A stretch of 64,000 nucleotides of DNA from Fimbriimonas planktonicus (GCA_965234685.1 OZ248539.1:1178001-1242000), one strand, 5' to 3'. Counted from the first letter of the stretch, positions 40,841 through 50,466 are shown. Notes: generated from the sequence alone by a model not told the origin. Translations and numbers: made by a program.

Positions 40841-42996
40841 CGTTCTTCCCAGTTCACTCGGAAGCTCGCCGCGTCTCCCGGAATAATGTCCCCGATAAAC
40901 TCTCGCGTCACCTTGCCAAAGGTGACCTTTATTCGGTGCGTTCCGTAAAACGGTCGGAACTTCGCCATTCCGTTTGAATCCGTGGCGATTGTTTCGTTGG
41001 TCCACCACTTCTTAAAGACGAGGTCTCGGTACGCCTTGAGCGTCGGGCGAGCGGTCCAATCTCGCCGGAACATTGCCCCGCCTTCGTTGGCTCGCCAATG
41101 GGCGCCTTCCCAGAATCCCCACATGATGAACCCATCCATCTTCGGATGGCTAAAGCACGTCGTCAGGAAGTCAGTCAGGTGTTCGGCGTGAACTTTGTCG
41201 TCCTGCACGCCAAGGTCGTACTCCGTAATCTCGAGTCGAGGACCCAGAGCGGCCATCTCGTCAAGTGCCTTAAAGACGGTCGGCATCGGCGTCATCGGAG
41301 TTCCAACGTGCGCTTGAATGCCGATGATGTCTACCGGTGCACCTTGATTCAGCAGCTGCTGGACTCGCTCTTTGGCTTTCTGCTTGTGACCAGTGCCAGC
41401 CTGGGATTCTTCCGTGATGTTGAAATCGTTGTAGGCCGTAAGAGCCGTTGGATCGGTAACCTTCGCGATCCGGAAAACCTGACCGAACGATTCCCAGCCG
41501 ATTCGATCCCACAGCGAAGTCTCGGTGACCGCTTCGTTCACGACATCCCAGAGATAAAGCTGCCCCTTATAGCGCGTCACGACTTCCTCGACGCGGTCGG
41601 ACACTCGTTCCTTCAGCACGTCGTCCTTCATTGCCCATGCACCCGCCGGGATGTTTCGCTCCGAACCCCAAACGCCGTTATGTCCGCGAATCTTGAAACG
41701 GTTCTGCTTGAGCCAAGCGATCGCCTTATCTGGGGCATCGTAGCCATCGGCATCCGTGTTGGGCCACTTCAAGTCGTTTTCGAGCGTTACGGTGTTAAAC
41801 AGGCTCTTCAACTCGGCCCGGAACCGGGTGCTCGTAGCATCAGTTCCGTTGATCAGCGATGCCGGTGCCGCGGTTCCGAAGCGGAAAGCATGTTCCATCA
41901 TCTCCACGTGAACTTTCGCCCCAGCCAACGGCTTCCCATCCCGGACCACATTCACTACCAACGGACCCCGTCGCTGTTTTTCTATCCGCGCTTCGGCTGC
42001 AGCTAACCAGGAAAGATCACGCTTGCCAGATGCGTAGTATTGAATCGTTTGCTTGACCGAACTGAGCGGTTTAAATCCAAGGTTCTCAACCACCACATCT
42101 TTCAGTTCGACTTCTCCAGACTCATAGCCCAGGAAAATCGTGAGTTGCCCTTCTTTTGCCTCAAGGCTCCGTGGCACAATTCCCGCGAAGCGGAACGCCT
42201 GCCAGGTTGGCGTTAGCGCAACCGGGCCATTGACGTACTTCGCGTTCGGCGGATTGCTCTCTTCGATGTGAACGGTCGCGCGAGATTTTGTCTTGCTGCG
42301 CATCTGAAGTGAAACCAGAACGGTTTGCCCGGCGACAATCGGTTTATCCAGCGGAACCCCGATGAGGTTGTCCCATGGAGACGCTCCCGGCTTAACCGCA
42401 AACTTCGCGAACAGATTTCCGGCTGAGTTTGTGAGTGTCGATCCATTCGCCCGCCAATCCGAGAGTTTGGGCGCGGTGAGCAAGCTTTGCGGTTTCGCCA
42501 TGGGTGCTGGATCAATTGCTTCCAAGCTCACCGAGGACAGTTCTACGGTGCCGCTTCCGAAGTTTAAGTGAAACCCAGCTTGCGCCTGTTTCGCGGCAAA
42601 CGAGGCATTCGCCAGTCCAGAAATTTTGTACGACTTCCACTCGGGAGTCAAAGTAAATTCCCGGCTGATTACATCGGTGTAGGGCGCGGTCGCACCTTGC
42701 ACAAAAGCGTTGATTCGATTTTGGGTGATGCTGCGTGCCCAAAAACTAAGCTCAAGAACCTGACCTTGCTTTAGAGGGCTTTTAATCGGCTGCTGGCATT
42801 GAACTTCCCAGCCCGGCGCTCCAGGAATTTGCTTAAGGTCCAGCTTGACCGCTTTGCCGCCTCGGTCCGAGTTCACAATCTCGCGCTGACAAAACTCTGA
42901 AGCGGTGATCTGCCACCCCTCCGTTCCTGCACTAAAGTCAGGGTTTGATATCAGATTTCCCGCGAGGGCGACCGATGCGAGCAACACGGACAACAT
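40837..42996 (-). CDS. Exported GH10 endo-beta-1,4-xylanase with two CBM-like domains
   Basis: 719 residues. A signal peptide (about 1-12) is followed by two CBM4/9-like (CenC) modules, roughly 13-160 (NLISNPDFSAGTEGWQI) and 165-300. The GH10 catalytic domain covers about 335-670. The acid/base Glu lies in LWDVVNEAV (about 485) and the nucleophile in LEITEYDLGV (about 591); FRFGTAAPASL and HNGVWG are also family text. It should hydrolyse xylan outside the cell. About 40 residues at the end may form a small beta domain. It is divergent from aspS, with no other glycan genes adjacent. Confidence 0.93.
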   Translation of the reverse strand: MLSVLLASVALAGNLISNPDFSAGTEGWQITASEFCQREIVNSDRGGKAVKLDLKQIPGAPGWEVQCQQPIKSPLKQGQVLELSFWARSITQNRINAFVQGATAPYTDVISREFTLTPEWKSYKISGLANASFAAKQAQAGFHLNFGSGTVELSSVSLEAIDPAPMAKPQSLLTAPKLSDWRANGSTLTNSAGNLFAKFAVKPGASPWDNLIGVPLDKPIVAGQTVLVSLQMRSKTKSRATVHIEESNPPNAKYVNGPVALTPTWQAFRFAGIVPRSLEAKEGQLTIFLGYESGEVELKDVVVENLGFKPLSSVKQTIQYYASGKRDLSWLAAAEARIEKQRRGPLVVNVVRDGKPLAGAKVHVEMMEHAFRFGTAAPASLINGTDATSTRFRAELKSLFNTVTLENDLKWPNTDADGYDAPDKAIAWLKQNRFKIRGHNGVWGSERNIPAGAWAMKDDVLKERVSDRVEEVVTRYKGQLYLWDVVNEAVTETSLWDRIGWESFGQVFRIAKVTDPTALTAYNDFNITEESQAGTGHKQKAKERVQQLLNQGAPVDIIGIQAHVGTPMTPMPTVFKALDEMAALGPRLEITEYDLGVQDDKVHAEHLTDFLTTCFSHPKMDGFIMWGFWEGAHWRANEGGAMFRRDWTARPTLKAYRDLVFKKWWTNETIATDSNGMAKFRPFYGTHRIKVTFGKVTREFIGDIIPGDAASFRVNWEER

Positions 42997-43080
42997 CGCT
43001 CCACTTTACTGCGAACCACCCCAAACCGAATAGCCTCTTGCTAACAGACATTTGAACCGAACCGGTATCCTTTCGGTCCC

Positions 43081-44898
43081 ATGGGGTTTGTAAAACGCAC
43101 GCATACATGCGGCGAAATTCGCGCCGAGCACGTCGGAGAAACGGTGTCACTGAACGGCTGGATCCACCGCGTTCGAGATCTTGGCGGAGTAAAGTTCGTG
43201 GATCTTCGGGATCGCACCGGACTTGTTCAGCTCGTTCTCGCGCCAGAAACCTTCCCCGATTCCTCGAACCTGCGGTCCGAGGCTTGCGTTAGCTTTACTG
43301 GCAAAGTACTAGAACGATCGGACGAGGCAAAGAACCCCAAAATGCCGACCGGCGATATCGAAATTGAAGTTCAAAGTTTCGAGCTACTTGGCCCAACTAA
43401 ACCACTCCCGTTCCAACTGAGCGATGAGGAGCAGATGCAGTCGGTCAACGAGGAGCTCCGGGTTAAGCATCGCTATCTCGACCTTCGCCGGCCATCAATG
43501 CACCGACGCTTCGCCGTCCGCAGTTCGGTCATTCGTCGATATCGAAGCTACCTAGACGCTCGTGGCTTCCTGGAAATCGAAACTCCAATCATCACGAAGT
43601 CGACCCCGGAAGGCGCGCGCGACTATCTCGTTCCCTATCGAAACGATTCTGGCCTCTGGTACGCCTTGCCTCAAAGCCCGCAGCAATATAAGCAGCTCTT
43701 GATGGTCGCCGGCATGGAGCGGTACTACCAAGTTGCGAAGTGCTTCCGCGACGAAAGCAGCCGCGCAGACCGACAACCGGAATTCACCCAGCTCGATATC
43801 GAAATGTCGTTCATCGATCAGGAAGATATCCTGACCCTGATCGAAGCCATGACCCAAGAAGTCGTCAACTGCACGATCGAGGAGTTTGGACTCGATAAGG
43901 AGCCCGTCGGACCGATGGAACGCATCACCTACGATGAAGCGATGCGGGACTATGGCTGCGACAAGCCTGACACTCGGTTTGGCCTGAAGCTGATCGATCT
44001 CACGGGTTGTTTCCCGGAGACCCAGTTTGCTGTCTTTAAGAACACGATCGAGACAGGCGGTATCTTGCGTGCAGTCCGCTTCCCCGGTGCCGCGACGTAC
44101 TCCCGAAAGGAAGTCAGTGGACTCGAGGAGTTCTGCAAGGAGCTCGGCGCCAAGGGGATGGCTCATCTTGCTGTCCTGCCTGCAGCCGAGGCTGGCGAAG
44201 GCGCATACATCAGCCCGAACGGTCTTGCGATCAAGAGTTCGATCGTCAAGTTCCTCGCCGAAGCAGAACTAGAGGCCGTCCTCGAAACATCAAATGCCGA
44301 GGCCGGAGACCTGATCTGCATCGTGGCCGACGCTTGGCAGACGACCAACGACGTTCTTTATCGCCTTCGACTAGAAATCGGCGATCGCCTTAAGCTGCGC
44401 GATCCACGAATTCTGAAGTATCTGTGGGTCGTTGACTTCCCGCTCGTCGAGTGGAGTGACACGGACGGACGATGGAGCTCGATGCACCACCCATTCACCA
44501 TGCCTAAGTGGGAAGACCTGCCGAAGATCGAAACGGATCCAGGCAGCATTCGTGCCCAGGCGTACGACTTGGTGTGCAACGGAATGGAGGTCGCGGGAGG
44601 CTCGATCCGAATCAACCGTCCGGATATCCAGGCGCAGATCTTCGGACTCCTCGGGATTGATGAGGCAACTCAGCAAGACCGGTTCGGTCACTTGTTGGAA
44701 GCCTTCAGCTATGGAGCGCCTCCACATGGCGGAATTGCTCCCGGCATTGACCGCCTCATCATGCTTCTAACCGACACCGAGAATATTCGAGAAGTCATTG
44801 CCTTCCCGAAAGTAGCTGGAGGCCAAGACCCAATGATGGGGGCCCCCAGCACAATCGACTCTCAGCAGTGGGCCGAACTCGGCTTACGGCGTTCCTGA
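43081..44898 (+). CDS. aspS: Aspartyl-tRNA synthetase
   Basis: 605 residues. The OB-fold anticodon domain spans 1-110, class II motif 2 is near FRDESSRADRQPEFTQLDIE, the bacterial GAD insertion is at about 300-400, and motif 3 near GIAPGIDRLIMLL closes the catalytic domain. The residue in LNGWIHRVRD (H29) is His, which in Pseudomonas AspRS is linked to the non-discriminating form that also charges tRNA-Asn; this is inference and would require GatCAB. It is divergent from the xylanase and convergent, four bases apart, with an aldo/keto reductase. Confidence 0.95.
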   Translation: MGFVKRTHTCGEIRAEHVGETVSLNGWIHRVRDLGGVKFVDLRDRTGLVQLVLAPETFPDSSNLRSEACVSFTGKVLERSDEAKNPKMPTGDIEIEVQSFELLGPTKPLPFQLSDEEQMQSVNEELRVKHRYLDLRRPSMHRRFAVRSSVIRRYRSYLDARGFLEIETPIITKSTPEGARDYLVPYRNDSGLWYALPQSPQQYKQLLMVAGMERYYQVAKCFRDESSRADRQPEFTQLDIEMSFIDQEDILTLIEAMTQEVVNCTIEEFGLDKEPVGPMERITYDEAMRDYGCDKPDTRFGLKLIDLTGCFPETQFAVFKNTIETGGILRAVRFPGAATYSRKEVSGLEEFCKELGAKGMAHLAVLPAAEAGEGAYISPNGLAIKSSIVKFLAEAELEAVLETSNAEAGDLICIVADAWQTTNDVLYRLRLEIGDRLKLRDPRILKYLWVVDFPLVEWSDTDGRWSSMHHPFTMPKWEDLPKIETDPGSIRAQAYDLVCNGMEVAGGSIRINRPDIQAQIFGLLGIDEATQQDRFGHLLEAFSYGAPPHGGIAPGIDRLIMLLTDTENIREVIAFPKVAGGQDPMMGAPSTIDSQQWAELGLRRS

Positions 44899-44902
44899 GC
44901 TC

Positions 44903-45865
44903 TTACCAAGCGTAATCTTCCGGGCTGGACTTCCGGCCCGGGAAGATGGCGTCAATCTTCGCCAGAACTTCCGCGTCAAGAACGATATCAACTGCCTTGG
45001 CGTTGCCGTGAAGCTGCGCCATCGTTCGTGGTCCGATGATGGGTCCGGTCACGCCTGGCTGGTGCAAGGTCCAAGCAAGCGCGACGTCGGCTGGGTTTTC
45101 TCCCAACTCAGCGCAAAGCGCTTCCCACTTTTCGAGCTGATCTGCGTGCTTGACTCGTGCTTCGGCGGTTCCGCCTTCGTTTCGGCGGGCACCCTGATCT
45201 TCCGTCTTTCCGCCGAGCAAGCCGCTGGCGAGAGGGCTCCAAGGAATCACTCCAAGGCCGTATTCGCGACAGGCTGGAAGTACTTCAAGCTCAATGTTTC
45301 GGTTGAGTAGGTGGTAGATCGACTGCTCACTCACCAAGCCGAGCATGTTCTGGGCCGATGCGCGCTCGTTGAACCGTGCGATGTGCCAGGCGCCAAAGTT
45401 TGACGAGCCGAAGTACAGCACTTTCCCTTGCTGTCGAAGCACCGAGAAGGCTTCCAGAATCTCTTCCGTCGGCGTCAGACGATCAATGTGGTGCATTTGG
45501 TAAAGATCGATAAAGTCCGTCTGCAAGCGAGAGAGAGACGCATCGCAGGCCTTTCGTATATGGAGTGCGCTACATCGGCCGGAGTTTGGCCACTCGCCCA
45601 TGTCGCCATAAGCTTTGGTTGCGATGACCGTTTTGTCGCGTCGGCCGCCGCCCTGAGCAAACCATCGGCCGATGATGCTCTCCGTCCAGCCATCTTTCTT
45701 CCAGCCGTAAACGTCGGCGGTATCAAAGAAGTTGATCCCAAGGTCGTGGGCCTGGTCCATGATCTCAAAGCTGTCGGCTTCGGTCGTCTTTGGTCCAAAG
45801 TTCATGGTGCCAAGACAAAGTCGGCTGACCTTTAAGCCACTGCGTCCAAGTTGCGTGAATTGCAT
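44903..45865 (-). CDS. Aldo/keto reductase
   Basis: 320 residues. MQFTQLGRSGLKVSRLCLG opens a classic AKR barrel, with the tetrad visible in FFDTADVYGWKK (Asp, Tyr), VIATKAYG (Lys) and LYQMHHID (His). The end, PGVTGPIIGPRTMAQL, binds the NADPH phosphate. It is a cytosolic NADPH-dependent carbonyl reductase of unknown substrate, possibly for stress aldehydes. It has no operon partner. Confidence 0.92.
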   Translation of the reverse strand: MQFTQLGRSGLKVSRLCLGTMNFGPKTTEADSFEIMDQAHDLGINFFDTADVYGWKKDGWTESIIGRWFAQGGGRRDKTVIATKAYGDMGEWPNSGRCSALHIRKACDASLSRLQTDFIDLYQMHHIDRLTPTEEILEAFSVLRQQGKVLYFGSSNFGAWHIARFNERASAQNMLGLVSEQSIYHLLNRNIELEVLPACREYGLGVIPWSPLASGLLGGKTEDQGARRNEGGTAEARVKHADQLEKWEALCAELGENPADVALAWTLHQPGVTGPIIGPRTMAQLHGNAKAVDIVLDAEVLAKIDAIFPGRKSSPEDYAW

Positions 45866-45937
45866 ATCACCGTCGTTCTACCGTGCAAAGGTCCCGAACG
45901 CATTGCAGACGGGACATTATCACGCACAATTGGCTGA

Positions 45938-46423
45938 ATGGAACTCGTGCGCTATCGACCTGACCAAGCCATCCGCTGGCTACGCATGGGAGCCGAGACC
46001 CAAAAGCAAACCGCGAAAGAGAAAACGAAAAAGGTCTCTGATCCGAAGCAACGGTTTGCGGATCATCTCAAAAACGCCGCGAGCGCAATCATGGACTACG
46101 GCAAAGGTACTTACACCGAAGCTATGCACAGCGTCGCCGAGGCGAACGAGTTCGTGATCCAAGAAACGCAACTTGATATCGTTCGTAACGGCACGATCAA
46201 AACCGTGCCGTATGATCGCATCAAGGCAATCCAACTTCGCACCGATCGCGCGACGCTTGTCCTGGATAAAGGCACCGTCGTCATAAAACCGTTCGCCTAC
46301 TTGAGCGCGGGCCGAGCAAAAGTTCCGGTCGGTTGGCAACGCAATGGACTCGACGTTCCGTTTGAACTCCTCTTCGAAGAAATAAGTGCGCGAAGTGGCA
46401 TTCCCCTAACTGAAACAGAATAA
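45938..46423 (+). CDS. Protein of unknown function, possible PH-like fold
   Basis: 161 residues, unrecognised. A charged helix-rich first half (ETQKQTAKEKTKKVSDPK) leads into a beta-strand-rich second half: ETQLDIVRNGTIKTVPYDRI, then IQLRTDRATLVLDKGTVVIK. Alternating strands around a Tyr-Asp-Arg-Ile turn resemble a bacterial PH domain, but this is inference. No signal peptide or membrane segment is seen. It is 30 bases upstream of nadC in the same direction, so it probably shares the nadC-birA transcript. Confidence 0.55.
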   Translation: MELVRYRPDQAIRWLRMGAETQKQTAKEKTKKVSDPKQRFADHLKNAASAIMDYGKGTYTEAMHSVAEANEFVIQETQLDIVRNGTIKTVPYDRIKAIQLRTDRATLVLDKGTVVIKPFAYLSAGRAKVPVGWQRNGLDVPFELLFEEISARSGIPLTETE

Positions 46424-46453
46424 CCGTGTCCTGAGAAAAGGTACATAGGACGG

Positions 46454-47308
46454 GTGAGCGCATGGCATCAGCCAGAACCACAGCAGTGGTGGCACATCGT
46501 AGAAGACGCCCTCAGCGAAGACGTGGGTAGCGGCGACATTACCGGCGCGGCCCTTTCTGCGACCGACATGGTTCGCTGGCACATTGAGGCTCAAGCCGAC
46601 GGGATCATTTGCGGTCTCGGAATTGCGGAGTTTCTTCTTGCGCCCTCCCCAGACGACTCGGGGCGCGCGAATATCGAAGTCTTGAAGAACGATGGGGATG
46701 CGGTTTCTCGCGGCACTATTCTCATCCGCGGCCTCCTCAGCGCACGACAAGTCATGATGGCGGAACGAACCGCCCTGAACTTCCTGATGCACCTGAGTGG
46801 GGTCGCAACCTTAACGCATGAATTCGTCGAGCGAGTCAAAGACACGGATGCCCGCATCGTGGACACCCGAAAAACGATCCCAATGCTCAGGTCTTTACAA
46901 AAGTACGCCGTCCGGTGCGGTGGCGGACATAACCATCGGATGGGTTTGTATGACGGCGTCATGCTGAAAGACAATCACATCGCCGCTCTGGGCGGAATCA
47001 AACCGGCGGTAAAAGCCGTTCGGGGTTACGCATCCCACATGCTCAAGATCGAAGTTGAATGCGAAACCCTGGAGCAGGTGGCAGAAGCTGTTGAAGCCGG
47101 TGCCGACATCGTGATGCTCGACAACATGGATCCGTTCATGATGCGAGAAGCCGTAAAGGCGTACAAGCATCAAGTACTCCTTGAAGCAAGTGGCGGTGTT
47201 TCTCTCGAAACCGTTCGCGGAGTTGCCCTCACCGGGGTTCATCTCATCTCTGTAGGGGCTCTGACCCACTCTGCGGTTTCCCTGCCCATGCATTTGGAAT
47301 TGCTGTGA
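46454..47308 (+). CDS. nadC: Nicotinate-nucleotide pyrophosphorylase (carboxylating)
   Basis: 284 residues from a GTG at 46454. DALSEDVGSGDITGAAL opens the chain, AERTALNFLMHLSGVAT and DTRKTIPMLRSLQKYAVRCG carry the substrate-binding Arg/Lys/His, and HRMGLYDGVMLKDNHI follows. It converts quinolinate and PRPP to nicotinate mononucleotide in NAD synthesis. The closing LLEASGGVSLETVRG is standard. Its stop overlaps the birA GTG (GTGA). nadA and nadB are not in the window. Confidence 0.96.
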   Translation: MSAWHQPEPQQWWHIVEDALSEDVGSGDITGAALSATDMVRWHIEAQADGIICGLGIAEFLLAPSPDDSGRANIEVLKNDGDAVSRGTILIRGLLSARQVMMAERTALNFLMHLSGVATLTHEFVERVKDTDARIVDTRKTIPMLRSLQKYAVRCGGGHNHRMGLYDGVMLKDNHIAALGGIKPAVKAVRGYASHMLKIEVECETLEQVAEAVEAGADIVMLDNMDPFMMREAVKAYKHQVLLEASGGVSLETVRGVALTGVHLISVGALTHSAVSLPMHLELL

Positions 47309-48012
47309 AATTTGACATTTCCGCTCATCAGCCTTTTTTCCGGTTTGCGGAGCTCGATTCAACGCAAACCTACGTTTCAGCGTCGATTCGTGACGGTGAA
47401 CCGATCTCTGGCTGCCTCACGGAGAGCCAAACCAACGGACGTGGACGATTTCAGCGCGAATGGATTGCTGGTCCCAACTCTAGCCTGACCACCACTTTGG
47501 TGTTCAATGCCTACAAAAACCACCCGGAGCCTCACCTAATTGGTATGGCGACGGCGATCGCCGTGGCTAACGCTTTCGACGCAAAGCTACAGTGGCCGAA
47601 CGACATCGTGGTTGGCGGCAAGAAGCTTGCCGGAATTCTAACCGAGGTAATTGTGGGCCCAGATGGTGATCGTCGAACCATCGTCGGCATTGGGCTTAAC
47701 CTTGGACAAACGCGGTTCCCTACCGAAATCGCCTTTCGGGCAACGAGCCTCGCCATAGAAGGACGTGAAGTTCCGACGATTGACGAGGCGCTTCAGAGAG
47801 TTATTGCCAGCATCCATGCCGTTCCGGAGCCAGATGCCTGGTCAGCCCTTAGAGATCACTGGGATCGCCGCTGCGCAACCCAAGGAAAGATCTTCCTGCT
47901 CCCGGGGGGCGACATGGCACTGGGGGTGCGAGTGAATGAAGCTGCGTGCCTTGAATGCACGGTTGATCAGCAAACACGCGTGGTAAGCGTGGGAGAAGCC
48001 TTGTTTGGCTAG
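47305..48012 (+). CDS. birA: Biotin--[acetyl-CoA carboxylase] ligase
   Basis: 235 residues, starting with GTG overlapping the nadC stop. It has QTNGRGRFQREW (the biotinyl-AMP loop GRGR), LQWPNDIVVGGKKLAGIL and GIGLNLG. The usual N-terminal helix-turn-helix is missing, so it should be a mono-functional ligase without biotin-operon repression. It attaches biotin to AccB; other acetyl-CoA carboxylase genes are 7 kb away. Confidence 0.93.
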   Translation: MKFDISAHQPFFRFAELDSTQTYVSASIRDGEPISGCLTESQTNGRGRFQREWIAGPNSSLTTTLVFNAYKNHPEPHLIGMATAIAVANAFDAKLQWPNDIVVGGKKLAGILTEVIVGPDGDRRTIVGIGLNLGQTRFPTEIAFRATSLAIEGREVPTIDEALQRVIASIHAVPEPDAWSALRDHWDRRCATQGKIFLLPGGDMALGVRVNEAACLECTVDQQTRVVSVGEALFG

Positions 48013-48027
48013 AACTTCAAATGAAGT

Positions 48028-48102
48028 TGGAGCGGGCGACGAGATTCGAACCCGCGACCTATTCCTTGGCAAGGAATCGCTCTACCACTGAGCCACGCCC
48101 GC
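48028..48102 (-). tRNA. tRNA-Gly (anticodon GCC)
   Basis: A complete cloverleaf on the minus strand: acceptor GCGGGCG/CGCCCGC, D arm around GGCTCAGTGGTAGAGC, anticodon stem GATTCC/GGAAT(A) with TTGCCAA loop, T arm GCGGGTTCGAATCTCGT, discriminator T and encoded CCA at 48028-48030. It lies between birA and the phosphatase gene. Confidence 0.96.
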
Positions 48103-48189
48103 TCGCGGATTAGTAAGTTACCCGAACCAGCATCCATTGTCAACCCTAACCCACCTTCTTCCAAGCTAGATTCCCTTCATAATGCCGGT

Positions 48190-48951
48190 ATGCCTATTGA
48201 TCTCAATGTTCTTGCCGAAATAGGCACTCGTGCGGGACTCCTCGCTCAAGAGGAACGGAAGCGACTCGCGACTGAACTTAAGTCCGACGGCAGCCTTGTC
48301 ACGAACGCAGATCGAAAGGTCGAGGAATTCTTGCGTTCCGAACTCGCTCCCCTGGCGACAAACACGTCGGTCTGGGGCGAAGAGTTTGGCCGCGCGGACG
48401 AAGACACGAACGGCATCTGGCTTCTAGACCCCATTGACGGCACATCCAACTTTGCCATGGGTCTTCCCACGTGGGGCGTGAGCATTGCTCGTTGGCATGA
48501 TGGCGCCCTTCGTGAAGGTTGCATTTACCTTCCTGACCTCGGAGAACTGTATGTCGCGGGAGAGGGCCGAGGAGCTACCTTGAATGGCGAGCCCATTAGC
48601 GTGGTCGTGCCCGGACGACCAAAGGCATTTGAGTTGATCTCGTGCTGTCCGCACATCGCACCGCTCATCGGGAGCGAAAAGGTGCCCGGAAGACTACGGT
48701 GTTTCGGCGCATCCGTCGTAGACGGCAGTTGGACGGTTACCCAGCGTCTACGGGGATTGTATGGGATGGGAGAGCGGCTTTACGATGTTGCTGCGACCCT
48801 GGTGATGGCCGCCGAAGTCGGACTGATCGCGAGCTACACGGACGGTACGCCGCTAAATCTTCCTTCACTGGTTGCTGGAACGCCGATTCATCGACCGTGG
48901 CAGATCATGCCACCGGCAGACAAAGCAACTTCCGCAAATCCTCGGGGGTGA
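48190..48951 (+). CDS. Inositol monophosphatase-family phosphatase
   Basis: 253 residues. The three metal-binding blocks are present: GEEFG near residue 60-65, LDPIDGTSNFAMGLP near 80, and RLYDVAATLVMAAEVGLI near 205. The family covers inositol-phosphate, histidinol-phosphate and PAP phosphatases; the compact form resembles the HisN-like group. The substrate is uncertain. Its last 47 bases overlap the convergent peroxiredoxin-like gene. Confidence 0.85.
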   Translation: MPIDLNVLAEIGTRAGLLAQEERKRLATELKSDGSLVTNADRKVEEFLRSELAPLATNTSVWGEEFGRADEDTNGIWLLDPIDGTSNFAMGLPTWGVSIARWHDGALREGCIYLPDLGELYVAGEGRGATLNGEPISVVVPGRPKAFELISCCPHIAPLIGSEKVPGRLRCFGASVVDGSWTVTQRLRGLYGMGERLYDVAATLVMAAEVGLIASYTDGTPLNLPSLVAGTPIHRPWQIMPPADKATSANPRG

Positions 48952-49417
48952 CATTGTCCGATGCGTCCTTGGCCTTCCGCGACCAAGTGACCGTTCCTTC
49001 GGCATCAATAACAAACGCCCCACCAAGCTGGATCGGATCGGTTGTAGGCAGGAAACCACCTTTCGTGCCGGACTTAATCACCGCAAATCCGCGCTTCACA
49101 ACGCTCGGGCCAAAGAGCTGCCCAATCGAAGCCCGCTGCAGCCCGAAGTGCAAATAAAGGTGGTGCTGTGGGTCCGAAATGAACGTGTGGGGAGATCGCG
49201 TTGCGTCCTTTAAACGTTGCGATTCCTCTGCGGAGCTCAATGTCACGAACGCGATCGGCAAATCGAGCGCATCGTTCAGAAGCTGAATCTGTTCACGGCA
49301 AAAGATACAACCGGAATGCCGGAGGAAGATGAGGGCAAAAGGCAAACCGGGAAAGAGCTTGGCAATGGCGACCTCTTGCCCGGTCGAAAGCAGAACCGTT
49401 CGATCTGGCAGATTCAT
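48905..49417 (-). CDS. Peroxiredoxin-like (AhpC/TSA_2 type) protein
   Basis: 170 residues. A thioredoxin-fold core has a CxxC in RHSGCIFCREQ (C37, C40) near the first helix, then VTLSSAEES, FISDPQHHLYLHFGLQR, and GGAFVIDAEGTVTWSRKAKD. This pattern fits the PRXL2/AhpC-TSA_2 group rather than classical TPxC peroxiredoxins. It probably reduces peroxides or disulfides in the cytosol. It follows the sigma factor gene by 11 bases, so co-transcription is likely. Confidence 0.82.
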   Translation of the reverse strand: MNLPDRTVLLSTGQEVAIAKLFPGLPFALIFLRHSGCIFCREQIQLLNDALDLPIAFVTLSSAEESQRLKDATRSPHTFISDPQHHLYLHFGLQRASIGQLFGPSVVKRGFAVIKSGTKGGFLPTTDPIQLGGAFVIDAEGTVTWSRKAKDASDNVTPEDLRKLLCLPVA

Positions 49418-49421
49418 ATCA

Positions 49422-49436
49422 ATGCGTACTACGCAT
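49422..49436. repeat. Perfect 15-base palindrome at the rpoD 3' end
   Basis: ATGCGTA-C-TACGCAT spans the rpoD stop region and lies 5 bases before the next gene start. It is too short for a terminator and has no T-run. It could be an operator, a hairpin shielding the next start, or chance. Confidence 0.3.
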
Positions 49437-50466
49437 CAATCGCGACATCTATCAACTCTTGGAACGGTTTCATTTTCGATGGGTGCTTCAATTTCTTGAG
49501 CGACTTCTGCTCGATTTGCCGAATTCGCTCCCGAGTGACCTGGAAACACCGCGCCACTTCTTCAAGGGTGTGAGGTTGGCCATCTAAAAGGCCGTACCGC
49601 ATCATGATCACTTCCCTTTCGCGTTCCGCTAAAGTCGAGAGCAGATCGTCGATCTGGCCCCGCAAAATTGATCGTAGCGCCGCATCGGCCGGGTTCTCGC
49701 CGGAACGATCCACAAGAAACTCGACCAGCGATGTATCTTCGCTGTCGCCGATCGGAGAATCCAGCGAAAGTGGCTCGGCAATGGCGCGTTGAAACTCTTC
49801 GACTCGCTCGACCGAAATGTTGAGACACTCCCCGATTTCCTGGGAAGTTGCTTCTCGGCCGAGAGTCTGCTGAAGCTGCCCCGTCGATCGCATCATGCGA
49901 TTGACAGCTTCAAGCGTGTGGACTGGAATTCGAATAGTCCGCCCGTGATCGGAAAGGGCACGAGAAATGGCCTGTCGAACCCACCAGGTGGCGTAAGTGC
50001 TAAACCGGAAGCCTCGCTCGGGGTCAAACTTCTCGACGGCGCGAATCAGACCCATATTGCCTTCCTGGATCAGATCCTGCATCGAAAGACCGCGGCTGAT
50101 GAATCGCTTTGCAATGGACACCACGAGGCGAAGGTTTGCCTCGATGAGCATCTGCTTGCAACGATCACAACCTGTTCGTGCGCACCGCGCCAGGTTCACT
50201 TCGTCTTCGGCGTTCAAAAGTGGAATGCGACCGATCTTTTGTAGCCACATTCGAACCGAGTCTTCGAAGTGATGCTCAACTTCGGATGGACTCGCCTCAG
50301 CATCGCCATCGGTTTCGAACGATTCCTCCGAGACCGAGCGGTTTCGGGCGTTTTGGTTCGCCGCAAGCATCCTAGCCGGACAACGTGGTGTCCGATGGAA
50401 AACGAGTGCGGTTCCCCCTCCGCACTCCGTAGTGCCCTCCGTCAATTCCTTCCCTGAAAGCATCAT
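49429..50466 (-). CDS. rpoD: RNA polymerase sigma factor, RpoD/SigA type
   Basis: 345 residues from the ATG at 50466, chosen because GGAGGT stands 11 bases upstream (a start 32 codons later has no such site). Region 1.2 is near SVRMWLQKIGRIPLL, region 2 near EANLRLVVSIAKRFISRGLS and QEGNMGLIRAVEKFDPERGF, 2.4 near STYATWWVRQAISRAL, 3 near TIRIPVHTLEAVNRMM, and 4.2 near TLEEVARCFQVTRERIRQIE. There is no long region 1.1 or acidic insert. Position behind dnaG matches the macromolecular synthesis operon, supporting the primary sigma role; a group 2 factor is not excluded. Confidence 0.9.
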   Translation of the reverse strand: MMLSGKELTEGTTECGGGTALVFHRTPRCPARMLAANQNARNRSVSEESFETDGDAEASPSEVEHHFEDSVRMWLQKIGRIPLLNAEDEVNLARCARTGCDRCKQMLIEANLRLVVSIAKRFISRGLSMQDLIQEGNMGLIRAVEKFDPERGFRFSTYATWWVRQAISRALSDHGRTIRIPVHTLEAVNRMMRSTGQLQQTLGREATSQEIGECLNISVERVEEFQRAIAEPLSLDSPIGDSEDTSLVEFLVDRSGENPADAALRSILRGQIDDLLSTLAEREREVIMMRYGLLDGQPHTLEEVARCFQVTRERIRQIEQKSLKKLKHPSKMKPFQELIDVAIDA

